From contig NZ_JBGCBY010000040.1 in the NCBI RefSeq assembly GCF_041262165.1, positions 1 through 64,000 of the forward strand: a stretch of 64,000 nucleotides of DNA. The letters are read 5' to 3'. This document shows positions 52,058 to 61,930 of the stretch, in pieces (within the stretch, counting starts at the first letter, position 1; each line of letters opens with the position of its first letter). Origin of the DNA: Streptacidiphilus sp041262165 (GTDB lineage: Bacteria > Actinomycetota > Actinomycetes > Streptomycetales > Streptomycetaceae). A model generated the notes under the pieces. The model saw only the letters and a list, made by a program, of their open reading frames with translations. It did no database searches and had not been told where the DNA came from. The translations under genes and the position numbers were made by a program.

Positions 52058-52248
52058 CAGCCCCGCCGGTCCCTGGGCTTGGCGGACCGGATGAAGTCGC
52101 CGAACTCCAGGTCTCCCTCCAGCACCCGACCGATCACGAAGCCGACCGCGCCCAGGGCAGCGACCAGCAGGAACGCGGCGAAACCGCCGAAGTAACCGGC
52201 AAAGCCGAGGGCCATGCCGATCACCAGGCCCAGTACGGCTGTGCTCAC
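52057..52248 (-). CDS. DUF2273-like small membrane protein
   Basis: A 63-residue protein made of two adjacent glycine-rich helices (LGLVIGMALGFAGYFGGFAAF and LVAALGAVGFVIGRVLEG) and a short charged tail (DLEFGDFIRSAKPRDRRG). It fits DUF2273 small proteins found beside asp23 genes in Gram-positive bacteria. GTG 52248 overlaps the upstream asp23 stop (GTGA), and its own stop overlaps the next start. Confidence 0.87.
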   Translation of the reverse strand: MSTAVLGLVIGMALGFAGYFGGFAAFLLVAALGAVGFVIGRVLEGDLEFGDFIRSAKPRDRRG

Positions 52249-52706
52249 TGGACCCTGCTCTCGGTCGGGGTCTCCTCATCCGGTTCGTCGGGCAGGTGCA
52301 CGTCGTTGACGGCGATGTTGACCTCGACCACCTGAAGGCCCGTCATCCGCTCCACCGAGCTGATGACGTTGGCGCGCACCGCTGAGGCGAGAGCCGCGAT
52401 CGGCATGCCGTACTCGACCACCAGGTCGATGTCGAGGGCGGCCTGCTTCTCCCCGACCTCGGCCTTGACGCCTCTGCTGACGCTGGGCTTGTTGCCAGGG
52501 ACACGCTCGCGGACGGCGCCGAAGCCGCGGGCCCCACTCCCGAGGGAGTGCACGCCCTCGACGTCACGAGCTGCCATCCCGGCGATCTTCTCGACCACCC
52601 CCACCGCGATGGAGGTACGGCCGCGCTCGCCGCTGGGCGGCAGGGAGACGGACTCCCCGGGACCGGGTTTGGGGCCGGGGGTGGCGGACTTGGAGATCTC
52701 GGTCAT
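52245..52706 (-). CDS. Asp23/Gls24-family envelope stress protein
   Basis: A 153-residue Asp23/Gls24 protein and first gene of the envelope operon. The Asp23 core is TSIAVGVVEKIAGMAARDVEGVHSLG, GVKAEVGEKQAALDIDLVVEYGM and AVRANVISSVERMTGLQVVEVNIAVNDV. In other Gram-positive bacteria, Asp23 is an abundant membrane-attached protein linked to cell-wall stress. The following genes overlap by one to four bases, so the unit is almost certainly one transcript with coupled translation. Confidence 0.93.
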   Translation of the reverse strand: MTEISKSATPGPKPGPGESVSLPPSGERGRTSIAVGVVEKIAGMAARDVEGVHSLGSGARGFGAVRERVPGNKPSVSRGVKAEVGEKQAALDIDLVVEYGMPIAALASAVRANVISSVERMTGLQVVEVNIAVNDVHLPDEPDEETPTESRVQ

Positions 52707-52881
52707 CTGGGCTCCCTGGTCGGGCGCTCCGGATTGTCACGGGCTCCGGAGCCAGCAGTGGTATTTCTGCATATACCGGGCATATCACCGCAATCCTAGG
52801 GGAGCCCGCCGACACGCACACACCAGGCGCGTCGAACGGGTGAGCCCATCACCCCCGCCGCGGCTTACGACCTGGGGGTCG

Positions 52882-53712
52882 TTACTCCCCCAGGCCTGCG
52901 AGGTCGCGCAGCCGGCGCAGCTGCGCGGCGCGCTCGGCAGCGCACTGCTCCTCGTAGCTGCGCCCGGACGCGCCCTGCAGCAGCGCCTTGGTCTCGACCA
53001 GGGCGTCGCGCGGCGCGGCGAGCAGCGCGGCGGCGAGGTCGGCCGCGGCGGCGTCCAACTCGGCGGCCGGGACCGAGACATTGGCCAGCCCGATCCGGAC
53101 CGCCTCCTCGGCGCCGACCCAGCGCCCGGTGCCGCAGATCTCCAGCGCGCGGGCCGGACCCACGAGGTCCACCAGAGGCTTCGTCCCGGCGAGGTCGGGG
53201 ACCAGGCCGAGCGAGGTCTCACGCATCGCGAACCGCACGTCGTCGGCGCAGACCCGCAGGTCGCAGCCGAGCGCCAGCTGGAATCCGGCGCCCACCGCGT
53301 GGCCCTGGACCGCGGCGATGCTGAGCAGGTCGGGACGGCGCCACCAGGTGAACGCCTCCTGGTAGCCGGCGATGACGGAGTCGCCCTGGTCACCCTTGAC
53401 GATCTCCACGAGCGGTAGCTCGCCGGGGATGCCTTCAGGCGTGAACGCGGCACGGTCGAGGCCGGCGGAGAAGGAGACCCCCTCCGCGCGCAGCAGCACC
53501 ACACGGACACTGCCGGGGAGCGAGCGGCCGATCGCGGCGAGGGCGCGCCACATCGCGGGCGACTGGGCGTTGCGCCGCTCGGGTCGGCACAGCGTCACGG
53601 TGGCGGTGGCGCCGTCGGCGGCCAGCTCGAGGCGGACGCCCGCCATCTCCCACTCGGCGGGGTCGGCGCCGGGGCCGGAGCGCGTGGTGTGTGCGGACAC
53701 GGGACTGGACAC
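52882..53712 (-). CDS. Enoyl-CoA hydratase/isomerase family protein
   Basis: A 276-residue crotonase-fold enzyme. The first oxyanion-hole segment is GVSFSAGLDRAAF and the second VQGHAVGAGFQLALGCDLRVCADDVRFAMRETSLGLVPD. One catalytic glutamate is in the normal RETSLGL position. The position of the other is less clear because LGLVPDLAGT lacks the usual GGxxxL pattern, so isomerase or hydrolase chemistry is also possible. It stands alone, downstream of the gbn-side intergenic region. The acyl substrate is unknown. Confidence 0.9.
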   Translation of the reverse strand: MSSPVSAHTTRSGPGADPAEWEMAGVRLELAADGATATVTLCRPERRNAQSPAMWRALAAIGRSLPGSVRVVLLRAEGVSFSAGLDRAAFTPEGIPGELPLVEIVKGDQGDSVIAGYQEAFTWWRRPDLLSIAAVQGHAVGAGFQLALGCDLRVCADDVRFAMRETSLGLVPDLAGTKPLVDLVGPARALEICGTGRWVGAEEAVRIGLANVSVPAAELDAAAADLAAALLAAPRDALVETKALLQGASGRSYEEQCAAERAAQLRRLRDLAGLGE

Positions 53713-53924
53713 GGGTACCTCCGGCAGCGAATGGAGACGAAGCTACTGCAGAGTAACCGTCATGACGCGACGATCGGCGACCGGGTGGGAGGCCGTAGGA
53801 CCGGCGCTCCCCCAGCCGCCGAAGCGTCAGGGTGGTTCAGGGTCGTGCGTTGAGGGTGTGCGACAGGCTGCTGTACCTGTCACGGCTGTGCGGGGTCAGG
53901 CTGTGCGGGTCGGGGCTTTGCGAT

Positions 53925-54158
53925 TCAGGAGCTGGCCCCGGCGGTCGCCTTGGCCTTGCCGCGCGTGGCGCCACCACGACCGCGGAGGGAAACTCCGGAC
54001 TCGCTGAGCATGCGGTGGACGAAACCGTAGGAACGGCCTGTCTCCTCCGCCAACGCGCGGATGCTCGCACCGGAGTCGTACTTCTTCTTCAGCTCGGTTG
54101 CGAGCTTCTCCCGTGCGGCACCAGTTACCCGGCTGCCCTTTTTCAGAGTCTCGGCCAC
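53925..54158 (-). CDS. gbn: GATC-binding nucleoid-associated protein, Gbn type
   Basis: A 77-residue basic helix-turn-helix protein: VAETLKKGSRVTGAAREKLA, LKKKYDSGASIRALAEETGR, SYGFVHRMLSESGV, then a Gly/Arg/Lys tail (LRGRGGATRGKAKATAG). This is very close to Streptomyces coelicolor SCO1839 as I recall it, described as Gbn, a small nucleoid protein binding GATC-containing sites and affecting sporulation timing. GTG 54158 has GGAGG five bases upstream. Upstream in-frame residues are discarded. A 10-bp-stem hairpin lies in its leader, and a GATC is at 54197-54200. Confidence 0.92.
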   Translation of the reverse strand: MAETLKKGSRVTGAAREKLATELKKKYDSGASIRALAEETGRSYGFVHRMLSESGVSLRGRGGATRGKAKATAGASS

Positions 54159-54496
54159 CCGTGCCTCCTTGTAGCAGTGCTCTGTCGGAATCCCATGATC
54201 ACCCATGGGTGGCCTCCTGGCCACCCATTCCGCAAGGTCCATATCCAAAATCCAGGCGTGAAGAGGCGCCTCCGCGCGTGGCACTCGCGCTCTCGGACCT
54301 GTTGCACGCCCCCGGCACCTGCCGGGAGCGGACGCGAAAATGCTGATCAGCAGCGGTGATTGGGCAATGCACGGGATTGCGAATGAGGAGAAAGAGAGGC
54401 CGTTCGCCCGATCCGGCGATGCTTCACACGATATGAACTCTTCTGGTCCAGATGCATGATCCGCCGCCTACTCCCCGGGCACGGAGAGCGACCGGA
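54159..54496. other. Intergenic region upstream of gbn
   Basis: About 340 bases with no gene on either strand. It should hold the gbn promoter. Visible items are the hairpin at 54205-54228 and GATC sites near 54197 and 54493. Confidence 0.6.
54205..54228 (-). promoter_or_regulatory. Hairpin in the gbn leader
   Basis: ATGGGTGGCC (54205-54214) and its exact complement (54219-54228) around a TCCT loop, 46 bases upstream of the gbn start. It lies on the transcript side and could affect stability, attenuation or binding. Confidence 0.5.
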
Positions 54497-56095
<1,599 letters not shown>

Positions 56096-56178
56096 GGTGA
56101 AGCTACTCCCGGGACGGCGTGGCGCTGGCGCGGGCCGTCGAGCGGGGCCCTGCTTGGGGTTGAGAGGCCCAGTCTACC

Positions 56179-56334
56179 GGGGGTCCGGGGGTTGCCTCCC
56201 GGGGTTTGGAGCCCGGGGGTCCGGGGGTTGCCTCCCGGAGGTTTGGAGCCCGGAGGTTTGGAGCCCGGGGGTCCGGGGGTTGCCCCCCGGAGGTTTGGAG
56301 CCCGGAGGATTGGAGCCCGGGGGGATTGGAGCTC
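56179..56334. repeat. Compound tandem repeat with A-B, A-B-B, A-B-B-B architecture
   Basis: Unit A (22 bp, starting GGGGGTCCGGGGGTTG) is at 56179, 56215 and 56267. Unit B (14-16 bp, GGAGGTTTGGAGCCC type) follows once at 56201, twice at 56237 and 56252, and three times at 56289, 56304 and 56319. The array fills the space between the stop of the secreted propeller-like gene and the start of the ABC-F gene. Confidence 0.9.
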
Positions 56335-56338
56335 GGGG

Positions 56339-57088
56339 TCAGAGGCCGGGGGTGGGGAGGGGGTGCCCGGTGGCGCGGTCGAGGGTCTCCGGGAGGAGCC
56401 GGGGGACGTCCCGGACGCCGACGCTGGTGGCGTCCGCCGAGACGGGCCGGGCGAGCGGGCTGGTGAGGGCCTGCCAGCGGCGGCCGTCGGGGCCGAAGGC
56501 GTCCACCGTGCTGCGCCGGTCGCAGGGACGGGCGAGGACCACCAGGTCGTCAACGGCCAGCGCCCGCGCGGGGTCGTAGGCGCAGCCGGGCGGCGGCAGG
56601 GTGTCGGCGCGGATCGCGCCGTCCTCGGTGCTGTACTCCACCACCAGTTGGGGTGTGAGCAGCAGGAACACCGCTCCGCCGTTCATGGGCGCGAGCAGAA
56701 TCCCGCGCGACGCGGCCCCCGGCGCCTCGGACTCCTCGATCCAGTCGGCCAGCCCGGGGACGAAGCGGTGCCAGCGGACGGAAGGCGGCTCGGGTCGGAT
56801 CCCGGTGAGCATGCCGTCGTCCCAGACCGCGACGGTGGTCCCGGCCAGCGGGAAGAGGTGCACCGGGACCCGGCCGGGGCGGCGGTAGGACCAGGCGGTC
56901 TGGCCGCTCCGGCGATCGTAGAGCTGGACGGTGTCGTCCGCGCCGCGCCGCAACGCGTCTGCGGAGGCCGCCCCCGCCGACCGGGTCACGACGGCGTCGC
57001 CGAACGGCGCAGGACGGTGGTCCCGGGCCGCGGCGCCCACGCCGACTGCGGCGAGGACGGCGAGGAGGGCGACGAGCGCGGTGCGCAT
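56339..57088 (-). CDS. Exported PQQ/WD-like propeller protein of unknown function
   Basis: A 249-residue protein with a signal-type start (MRTALVALLAVLAAVGVGAAA) and repeated strand motifs suggesting propeller blades (VQLYDRRSGQTAWSYRRPG, VAVWDDGMLTGIRPEPPSVRW, VDAFGPDGRRWQALTS). Two cysteines (PGCAYDP and RPCDRRS) could form a disulfide outside the cell. ATG 57088 is preferred to GTG 57097 because the signal peptide begins there. It lies upstream of the ABC-F gene on the same strand, separated by the compound repeat. No function assigned. Confidence 0.75.
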   Translation of the reverse strand: MRTALVALLAVLAAVGVGAAARDHRPAPFGDAVVTRSAGAASADALRRGADDTVQLYDRRSGQTAWSYRRPGRVPVHLFPLAGTTVAVWDDGMLTGIRPEPPSVRWHRFVPGLADWIEESEAPGAASRGILLAPMNGGAVFLLLTPQLVVEYSTEDGAIRADTLPPPGCAYDPARALAVDDLVVLARPCDRRSTVDAFGPDGRRWQALTSPLARPVSADATSVGVRDVPRLLPETLDRATGHPLPTPGL

Positions 57089-57209
57089 GAGCACCACCGT
57101 AGGGCCTGGGCGGCAGCGAACCGCGGAACGCCGGATCCCGGCAGGTCGCGGAAACCCGTCGCCGGCGGAGAGGCCCTACGACCTGGGAAGCGACAGGGCC
57201 GGAACGGCC

Positions 57210-57536
57210 CTAGTTGCGGGGCTGATAGATGATCAGGGCGGCGCCGAGCAGGCAGACGGAGGCCCCGGCCAGATCCCAGCCGGTGGGGCGGAAACCGTCC
57301 ACCAGGACGCCCCAGGCCAGCGAACCCGCGACGAACACCCCGCCGTAGGCCGCGAGCACCCGGCCGAACGAGGCGTCCGTCTGGAGGGCCGCGACGAAGC
57401 CGTAGGCCCCGAGGGCGAGCACCCCGGCGGCGGCGAACTGCCAGCCCCGGTGCTCCCTGACGGCCTGCCACACCAGCCAGCAGCCGCCGATCTCGGCGAA
57501 GGCCGCGAGTACGAACAAGAAGATCGAACGCGTCAC
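57210..57536 (-). CDS. YnfA-family small membrane protein (UPF0060)
   Basis: A 108-residue four-helix membrane protein of the YnfA family: RSIFLFVLAAFAEIGGCWLVW, GWQFAAAGVLALGAYGFVAAL, GRVLAAYGGVFVAGSLAWG and the final GASVCLLGAALIIYQPRN. The hallmark AEIGGCWLVW and AYGG motifs are clear. Family members resemble small multidrug-resistance pumps. The substrate is not known here. The start is one of two GTG codons (57536 or 57542). GAGG is five bases before the former. Confidence 0.9.
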   Translation of the reverse strand: MTRSIFLFVLAAFAEIGGCWLVWQAVREHRGWQFAAAGVLALGAYGFVAALQTDASFGRVLAAYGGVFVAGSLAWGVLVDGFRPTGWDLAGASVCLLGAALIIYQPRN

Positions 57537-57643
57537 TGTCACCTCGGCACGATATGACGGTTCCTCGGTGAATCCCGCACGCGGTCGGCTGTGTCCCACG
57601 AGGCTGGGCGGCGGGGAAGTGTCGGGAAGGAGAGGAGCACGGA

Positions 57644-58660
57644 ATGGCGCGCCGCCGCAGGCTGACGGTGCTGGTACCTGCGCTGCTGTCGGCGCTGATC
57701 CTGACCACGGCGGTCGTCGGAGCGCTGCTGCTGCGGTCCCCCGCCGGGCCGGCCGACGCCGACGCCACTGCCGTGCCCGCCCACGCCGTTCCGTTCGGGG
57801 CCTTCCTCGGGTCGGACGAGTCCGACAGCGCGCAGCAGCAGCTTTCCGACTGGCTGCACGGCGCGCGGGTCCAGGTCGGGCACACCTACCTGCCCGGAAA
57901 CCACTGGGCGGACATCGAGGGGAGCCCCGCCCTGCTCGGGCCGTGGGCGCGCTGGCGGGACGCCGCCCCGGACCGGCTGCTGGTGGTCGGCGTCCCGATG
58001 CTGGAGGACAACGAGGGTCACATCGGGGACGACCGGGTCCGCCTGCTGCTGCGACAGGGCGCGGAGGGGCACTACGACGCGCACTTCACCACCCTGGCCC
58101 GGCGCCTGGTCGCCCTCGGCGCCCCCGACGCCGTGCTCACGCTCGGCTGGGAGATGAACGGCACCACCTACACCGGGCGCTGCGGTCCGGACCCCGCCGC
58201 CTGGAAGGCGTACTGGCGCCGCATCGTCGGGGCGATGCGCGCGGTTCCCGGGCAGCGGTTCCGCTTCGAGTTCGCCCCGACCCGGGGTGCCGACGCCCAT
58301 CCCTGGCCGGACTGCTATCCGGGCGATGACGTCACCGACGTCATCGGTATGGACAGCTACGACCTGGCCGGGTCCGACCCCTCGCGCGCGGCCCCCTTCG
58401 GCAGCTACGTGCACGAGCCGTACGGGCTGCTGGCGCAGGTCCGGTTCGCCGCCGACCACCACAAGCCGGTGTCCTACCCGGAGTGGGGCATGTTCGCCAG
58501 CGGCGACGATCCGGCGTTCGTCCAGGGGATGCTGCTCTGGGTCAGCACCCATGACACGCTCTACCAGACCGTCACGGACTACTGCCCGCACGGCGTGTGG
58601 CGCTGCACCGGCAACCCTCGGGCCAGCCTGGTGTTCCGCGAAGCACTCGCCGTTCGCTAG
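57644..58660 (+). CDS. GH26-like secreted or anchored glycosyl hydrolase
   Basis: A 338-residue protein with an N-terminal signal/anchor helix (LTVLVPALLSALILTTAVVGALLL) and a beta-mannanase-like (GH26-type) barrel. The catalytic acid glutamate is in VLTLGWEMNGTTY, the nucleophile glutamate in PVSYPEWGMFASGDDP, and FRFEFAPTRG and VIGMDSYDLAG are the intervening strands. It faces the polysaccharide operon from the opposite strand and ends 18 bases from it, so it may process the polymer made there. ATG start with GGAGAGGAGC upstream. Mannanase specificity is not proven. Confidence 0.87.
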   Translation: MARRRRLTVLVPALLSALILTTAVVGALLLRSPAGPADADATAVPAHAVPFGAFLGSDESDSAQQQLSDWLHGARVQVGHTYLPGNHWADIEGSPALLGPWARWRDAAPDRLLVVGVPMLEDNEGHIGDDRVRLLLRQGAEGHYDAHFTTLARRLVALGAPDAVLTLGWEMNGTTYTGRCGPDPAAWKAYWRRIVGAMRAVPGQRFRFEFAPTRGADAHPWPDCYPGDDVTDVIGMDSYDLAGSDPSRAAPFGSYVHEPYGLLAQVRFAADHHKPVSYPEWGMFASGDDPAFVQGMLLWVSTHDTLYQTVTDYCPHGVWRCTGNPRASLVFREALAVR

Positions 58661-58678
58661 GCGGTCAGCGGGCGCCGG

Positions 58679-59881
58679 TCAGGCGCGGGTGGTCCGCTGG
58701 TCGGAGGACGCGCGGAGGTCACGCAGCCGGCGGCGTACCTCGGCGAGCCACGGCAGCCGGGAACGCAGCATGCGCAGGGCGCCGGCGCGCAGACGGATCG
58801 CCGCCCAGTGCAGGGCGACGGCCGGTCCGCCACCGAGCACCAGTCGCTCGTTGTACACCTGCTCGGGACGCCAACGTTGCTTGTAGGGCTCGTCCCCGCG
58901 CAGCAGACTGAGCTCGCGCCGGCCGGTGTCGGAGGCGTGCGCCGCGCTCTCGCGGAACAGCATCCCGGCGACGTCCACCCGCTCCCGCACGTCCGGCCGC
59001 AGGCCGTACATGTAGAGCGCGACCAGGTCGGCACTCTGCAGGAACAGGTCACAGGCGACAAGCTCGCCCTGGAGCCGGTACTCGCGTACGGCGGCACGGT
59101 CCGCGACGACCATCCGGGTGGCCGAGCGGCGCAGGTGGTCGGCGAAGCGCCGGCGCAGGTGCTCGGGGGTGACGCCGCGTCCGCGCCACTGGAGCTCGTG
59201 CAGGGCCAACAGGTCGGCGACGGCCTGCGCCACGTCCTCGGCGGGGACGAGCCGGGTCTCGACTCCGACCGCCTCCAGCCTGCGCAGCTTGACCCGGGTG
59301 CGCTGGGCGGTGCGTCCCGGCAGCCGGGCCAGCAGTTGGTCCATCGGAACGCCGGGAAGGTGCTGGCACAGGGAGTCCGGCACCCGGCGGAGCGCACCCG
59401 GCCAGTGGGGGGCGAGGCGGTGCGCGGCCGCCGTCGGGCGCAATTCGCGCAGGTCCAGTGCGGCCCACGGCCGGTTCAGCCGCAGATCGCCGGCGAGGGC
59501 GTGGGCGAGCACCGGGGCGACCTGCTCGGCGTACGCGTCGTCCAGCAGGACGTCGAGGAAGTCGGTGAGGCCGACCCCGATCGGCGTCAGCAGCGGCAGC
59601 ACGCGTCGGCGCAGCATCAGGGGTGCCACCGCGACCAGCCGCCCGTCCTGACGGACCGTCACCACCCGGAGCCGACCCCGCTGTCCGTAGGAGCGCCACC
59701 AGGAGGCGAGCCAGGCGTGGGTCTGGAAGGGTGTGGCCGCGGAGCAGCGGTCCACGAGGGCGTCCCACTCCTCGGCCAGAGCTTCGAGAGCGGTGAGGTC
59801 GCGGACGACCTCCACGACGGCGGCGGCCCGGGCGGTCGGCAGCGCGGCGGACGGAGCCGGGTGCGACGGAGCCGGGGTCAT
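58679..59881 (-). CDS. GNAT-family acyltransferase (CelD/BcsL-like)
   Basis: A 400-residue protein of the GNAT/FemAB-like group seen in exopolysaccharide clusters. N-terminal LEALAEEWDALVDRCSAATPFQTHAWLASWW, LRVVTVRQDGRLVAVAPLML, central VKLRRLEAVGVETRLV and C-terminal YMYGLRPDVRERVDVAGML are typical. Family members transfer acyl or aminoacyl groups to polysaccharide precursors. Last gene of the minus-strand operon, its start overlaps the Wzz-like stop by four bases (ATGA). The acyl donor and acceptor are unknown. Confidence 0.88.
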   Translation of the reverse strand: MTPAPSHPAPSAALPTARAAAVVEVVRDLTALEALAEEWDALVDRCSAATPFQTHAWLASWWRSYGQRGRLRVVTVRQDGRLVAVAPLMLRRRVLPLLTPIGVGLTDFLDVLLDDAYAEQVAPVLAHALAGDLRLNRPWAALDLRELRPTAAAHRLAPHWPGALRRVPDSLCQHLPGVPMDQLLARLPGRTAQRTRVKLRRLEAVGVETRLVPAEDVAQAVADLLALHELQWRGRGVTPEHLRRRFADHLRRSATRMVVADRAAVREYRLQGELVACDLFLQSADLVALYMYGLRPDVRERVDVAGMLFRESAAHASDTGRRELSLLRGDEPYKQRWRPEQVYNERLVLGGGPAVALHWAAIRLRAGALRMLRSRLPWLAEVRRRLRDLRASSDQRTTRA

Positions 59882-60618
59882 CGACGACCCTGCGCCGCGC
59901 CGTGCCGGGCTCTGCGGGCCGTCCCGGCCGTCTCCTCCGCCGTGACGGCCGCCTCAGCCGCGGGCACCGGCTCGACCTGGACGTCCTCGCCGATGCCGCC
60001 CTCGGAGCCGCGGTCGTCGGAACGCGGCGGCGGCACGGCCGCCGGAGCGCCGCCGCCGGCTCGGGCCTGACTGGCCATCACGCCGAGTCCGCCGACCAGC
60101 AGGCCCGCCGCCGCACCCACGGCGAGGTCGAGGGAGCGGGACGGGGAGCTCGGCGCGTCCGGCTGCGCCGCGGAGGCGAAGGTCATCAGCTTCACCCTGG
60201 TCTGTGCCGAGCCCGCGTCCCCGAAGGACACCAGCGAACGGGCGACGGCGTTGGCCTCCTGGGCCGCCGTCGCCGCGGTGCCGGCCGTGCCGGTGATCTG
60301 GATCATCGGGGCGTCGGGCGAGGTCACCGCCTGCACCAGCGGCGTGAGCCGGGCGATCGGCACCCCGGTACCGGCGGCCGCGTTCAGCAGGATCTCCGGC
60401 TGGGCGATGACCCTGCCGTACGCCTGGGCGAAGTTGACGGCGGTGGCACTGTCGGCACCGGCCTCCGGCACCACCATCACGTAGGCGTTGGCCTGGTACT
60501 GCACCGGGGCGACCAGCGCGTAGGCGCCGCCGCAGACGGCACCCAGCGGGACGGCGGCCACGATGGGCCAGCAGCGGCGAAGCAGGCTGCCTGCGGCGGT
60601 ACGGCTACTGTCGGACAT
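59878..60618 (-). CDS. Wzz-type polysaccharide chain-length/export membrane protein
   Basis: A 246-residue Wzz-domain protein. N-terminal helix (LLRRCWPIVAAVPLGAVCGGAYALVAP) with PVQYQANAYVMV, an extracytoplasmic helical domain (VNFAQAYGRVIAQPEILLNAA, IQITGTAGTAATAAQEANAVA), and a second helix (SLDLAVGAAAGLLVGGLGVMA) before a disordered Pro/Arg-rich tail. No kinase domain is fused. It should set chain length or couple polymerisation to export. Its start lies inside the 3' end of the glycosyltransferase gene (14-bp overlap). Confidence 0.88.
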   Translation of the reverse strand: MSDSSRTAAGSLLRRCWPIVAAVPLGAVCGGAYALVAPVQYQANAYVMVVPEAGADSATAVNFAQAYGRVIAQPEILLNAAAGTGVPIARLTPLVQAVTSPDAPMIQITGTAGTAATAAQEANAVARSLVSFGDAGSAQTRVKLMTFASAAQPDAPSSPSRSLDLAVGAAAGLLVGGLGVMASQARAGGGAPAAVPPPRSDDRGSEGGIGEDVQVEPVPAAEAAVTAEETAGTARRARHGAAQGRR

Positions 60619-61930
60619 GGTGGGAATCCTCTGGAACGGGCCCTGCTGCGGGCTTCGGTACGGACTTTGATGCGGACCTCGGTGTGGACCTTGGTGTGGA
60701 CTTCGAAGTGGACTTCGATGCGGCTTTCAGCACAGGCTCCGGCTCGGGAGTCGGCCCGGGAGTCGGCCCGGAGGCGGGCCCGGGGTCCGGCGCACGGAGG
60801 TGGCGCGCGGCACCGCCGACCTGCTCGTAGAAGTCGGAGACCTGCAGGGCGAGCCGCGAGATGTCGTAGTGCCTGACCGCCTCGGGCTGCGGCAACGGAA
60901 CCGGACGAGCGGCGCTGAGCGCGCTCAGCGCGGCGGCGTAGGCCCCCGGATCTGAGCGGGTCCGGCGGGCGCCCGGGGCGGCGTCGGGCGGCAGCTCGGC
61001 GAGTGCGGGGCCCGAGGACCAGCAGACGGGCAGCCCGGCTGCGAGCGCCTCCAGCAACGCCAGGCCGAAGGTCTCCACGGTCGACGGCGCACCGAGCGCG
61101 TCCATGGCGGTGAGCAGCTCCGGCACGTCGTCGCGCTCGCCGGCGAGGATCACCCGCTCGGCGACCCCGGCATCCCGCGCCCGTCGCGCGAGCACGGCGC
61201 GCTCGCTGCCGTCGCCGACCAGCAGCAGCCATGGCGGGCGCCCCACCGGGGGCCTGGCGAGCATCAGCGCCAGGGCATCCACCAGCACATCGAAGCGCTT
61301 GCCCGACACCAGCCGCCCCAACCCGCCGATGACGAAGGCGTCCTGGGGCAGGCCCAGCTCCGCGCGGACGGTCTGGCGGGTGGCGGCGCGGGTCGGCGCG
61401 GGCTGCGTGAACCGGGCGGCGTCCACGCCGTTGGGGATCACCAGGGTCCGATCCGCCGGGACACCCCAGTCGGCCAGGCGGTCGGCCACCGCGCCGGAGA
61501 CTGCGACAGTACTGCGGCCCAGTCGTTCCGTGGCCAGGTACAGGGCGCGAATGCCCGGGGTGATCCTGCGTCCCTCCAGGGTCTCGGCGAGCAGCGAGTG
61601 CTCCGTCGCGACGACCGCCCGGACCCCGGCGAGGCGCGCGGCGATGCGCCCGTAGACGCACGCGCGGTAGAGGTGGCAGTGCACCACGTCGTAGCGGCCG
61701 TGCCGGATCAGCCCCACCAGCCGGGGCAGCGCCGCCAGGTCGCGGTTGCCGCGCATGCCCAGGTCGATGACCCGGACCCCGTCCGCACGCATGCCCTGCG
61801 CTACGGAGCCCGGATTCTCCAGCGTGACCACTTCGCACTGGTGCTGCGGCGGCAGATGCCGCAGCAGCAGCCGCAGTTGCTGCTCCGCGCCGCCCGCGGC
61901 CAGACCCGTGATGATGTGCAGGACCTTCAC
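60605..61930 (-). CDS. GT4-type glycosyltransferase with repetitive tail
   Basis: A 441-residue GT-B glycosyltransferase. N-terminal VLHIITGLAAGGAEQQLRLLL, the acceptor side HCHLYRACVYGRIAARLAG, and the donor domain with VIPNGVDAARF, GGLGRLVSGKRFDVLVDAL, LLVGDGSERAVL and STVETFGLALLEALAAGLPV fit the GT4 family. GTG 61930 has AAGGAG six bases upstream and overlaps the deacetylase stop. The last 60 residues are a low-complexity Lys/Ser/Thr/Pro tail encoded by a 12-bp x 6 tandem repeat (60657-60728). The sugar specificity is unknown. Confidence 0.93.
   Translation of the reverse strand: MKVLHIITGLAAGGAEQQLRLLLRHLPPQHQCEVVTLENPGSVAQGMRADGVRVIDLGMRGNRDLAALPRLVGLIRHGRYDVVHCHLYRACVYGRIAARLAGVRAVVATEHSLLAETLEGRRITPGIRALYLATERLGRSTVAVSGAVADRLADWGVPADRTLVIPNGVDAARFTQPAPTRAATRQTVRAELGLPQDAFVIGGLGRLVSGKRFDVLVDALALMLARPPVGRPPWLLLVGDGSERAVLARRARDAGVAERVILAGERDDVPELLTAMDALGAPSTVETFGLALLEALAAGLPVCWSSGPALAELPPDAAPGARRTRSDPGAYAAALSALSAARPVPLPQPEAVRHYDISRLALQVSDFYEQVGGAARHLRAPDPGPASGPTPGPTPEPEPVLKAASKSTSKSTPRSTPRSASKSVPKPAAGPVPEDSHHVRQ
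60657..60728. repeat. 12-bp x 6 in-frame tandem repeat in the glycosyltransferase gene
   Basis: Units at 60657, 60669, 60681, 60693, 60705 and 60717, e.g. GGTGTGGACCTT and GGTGTGGACTTC. They encode tetrapeptides of the SKST/PRST type in the C-terminal tail. Confidence 0.9.

Noticed and set aside
56179..56334. CRISPR array
   Set aside because: The units are directly adjacent with no unique spacers and no cas genes are present. It is a compound tandem repeat.
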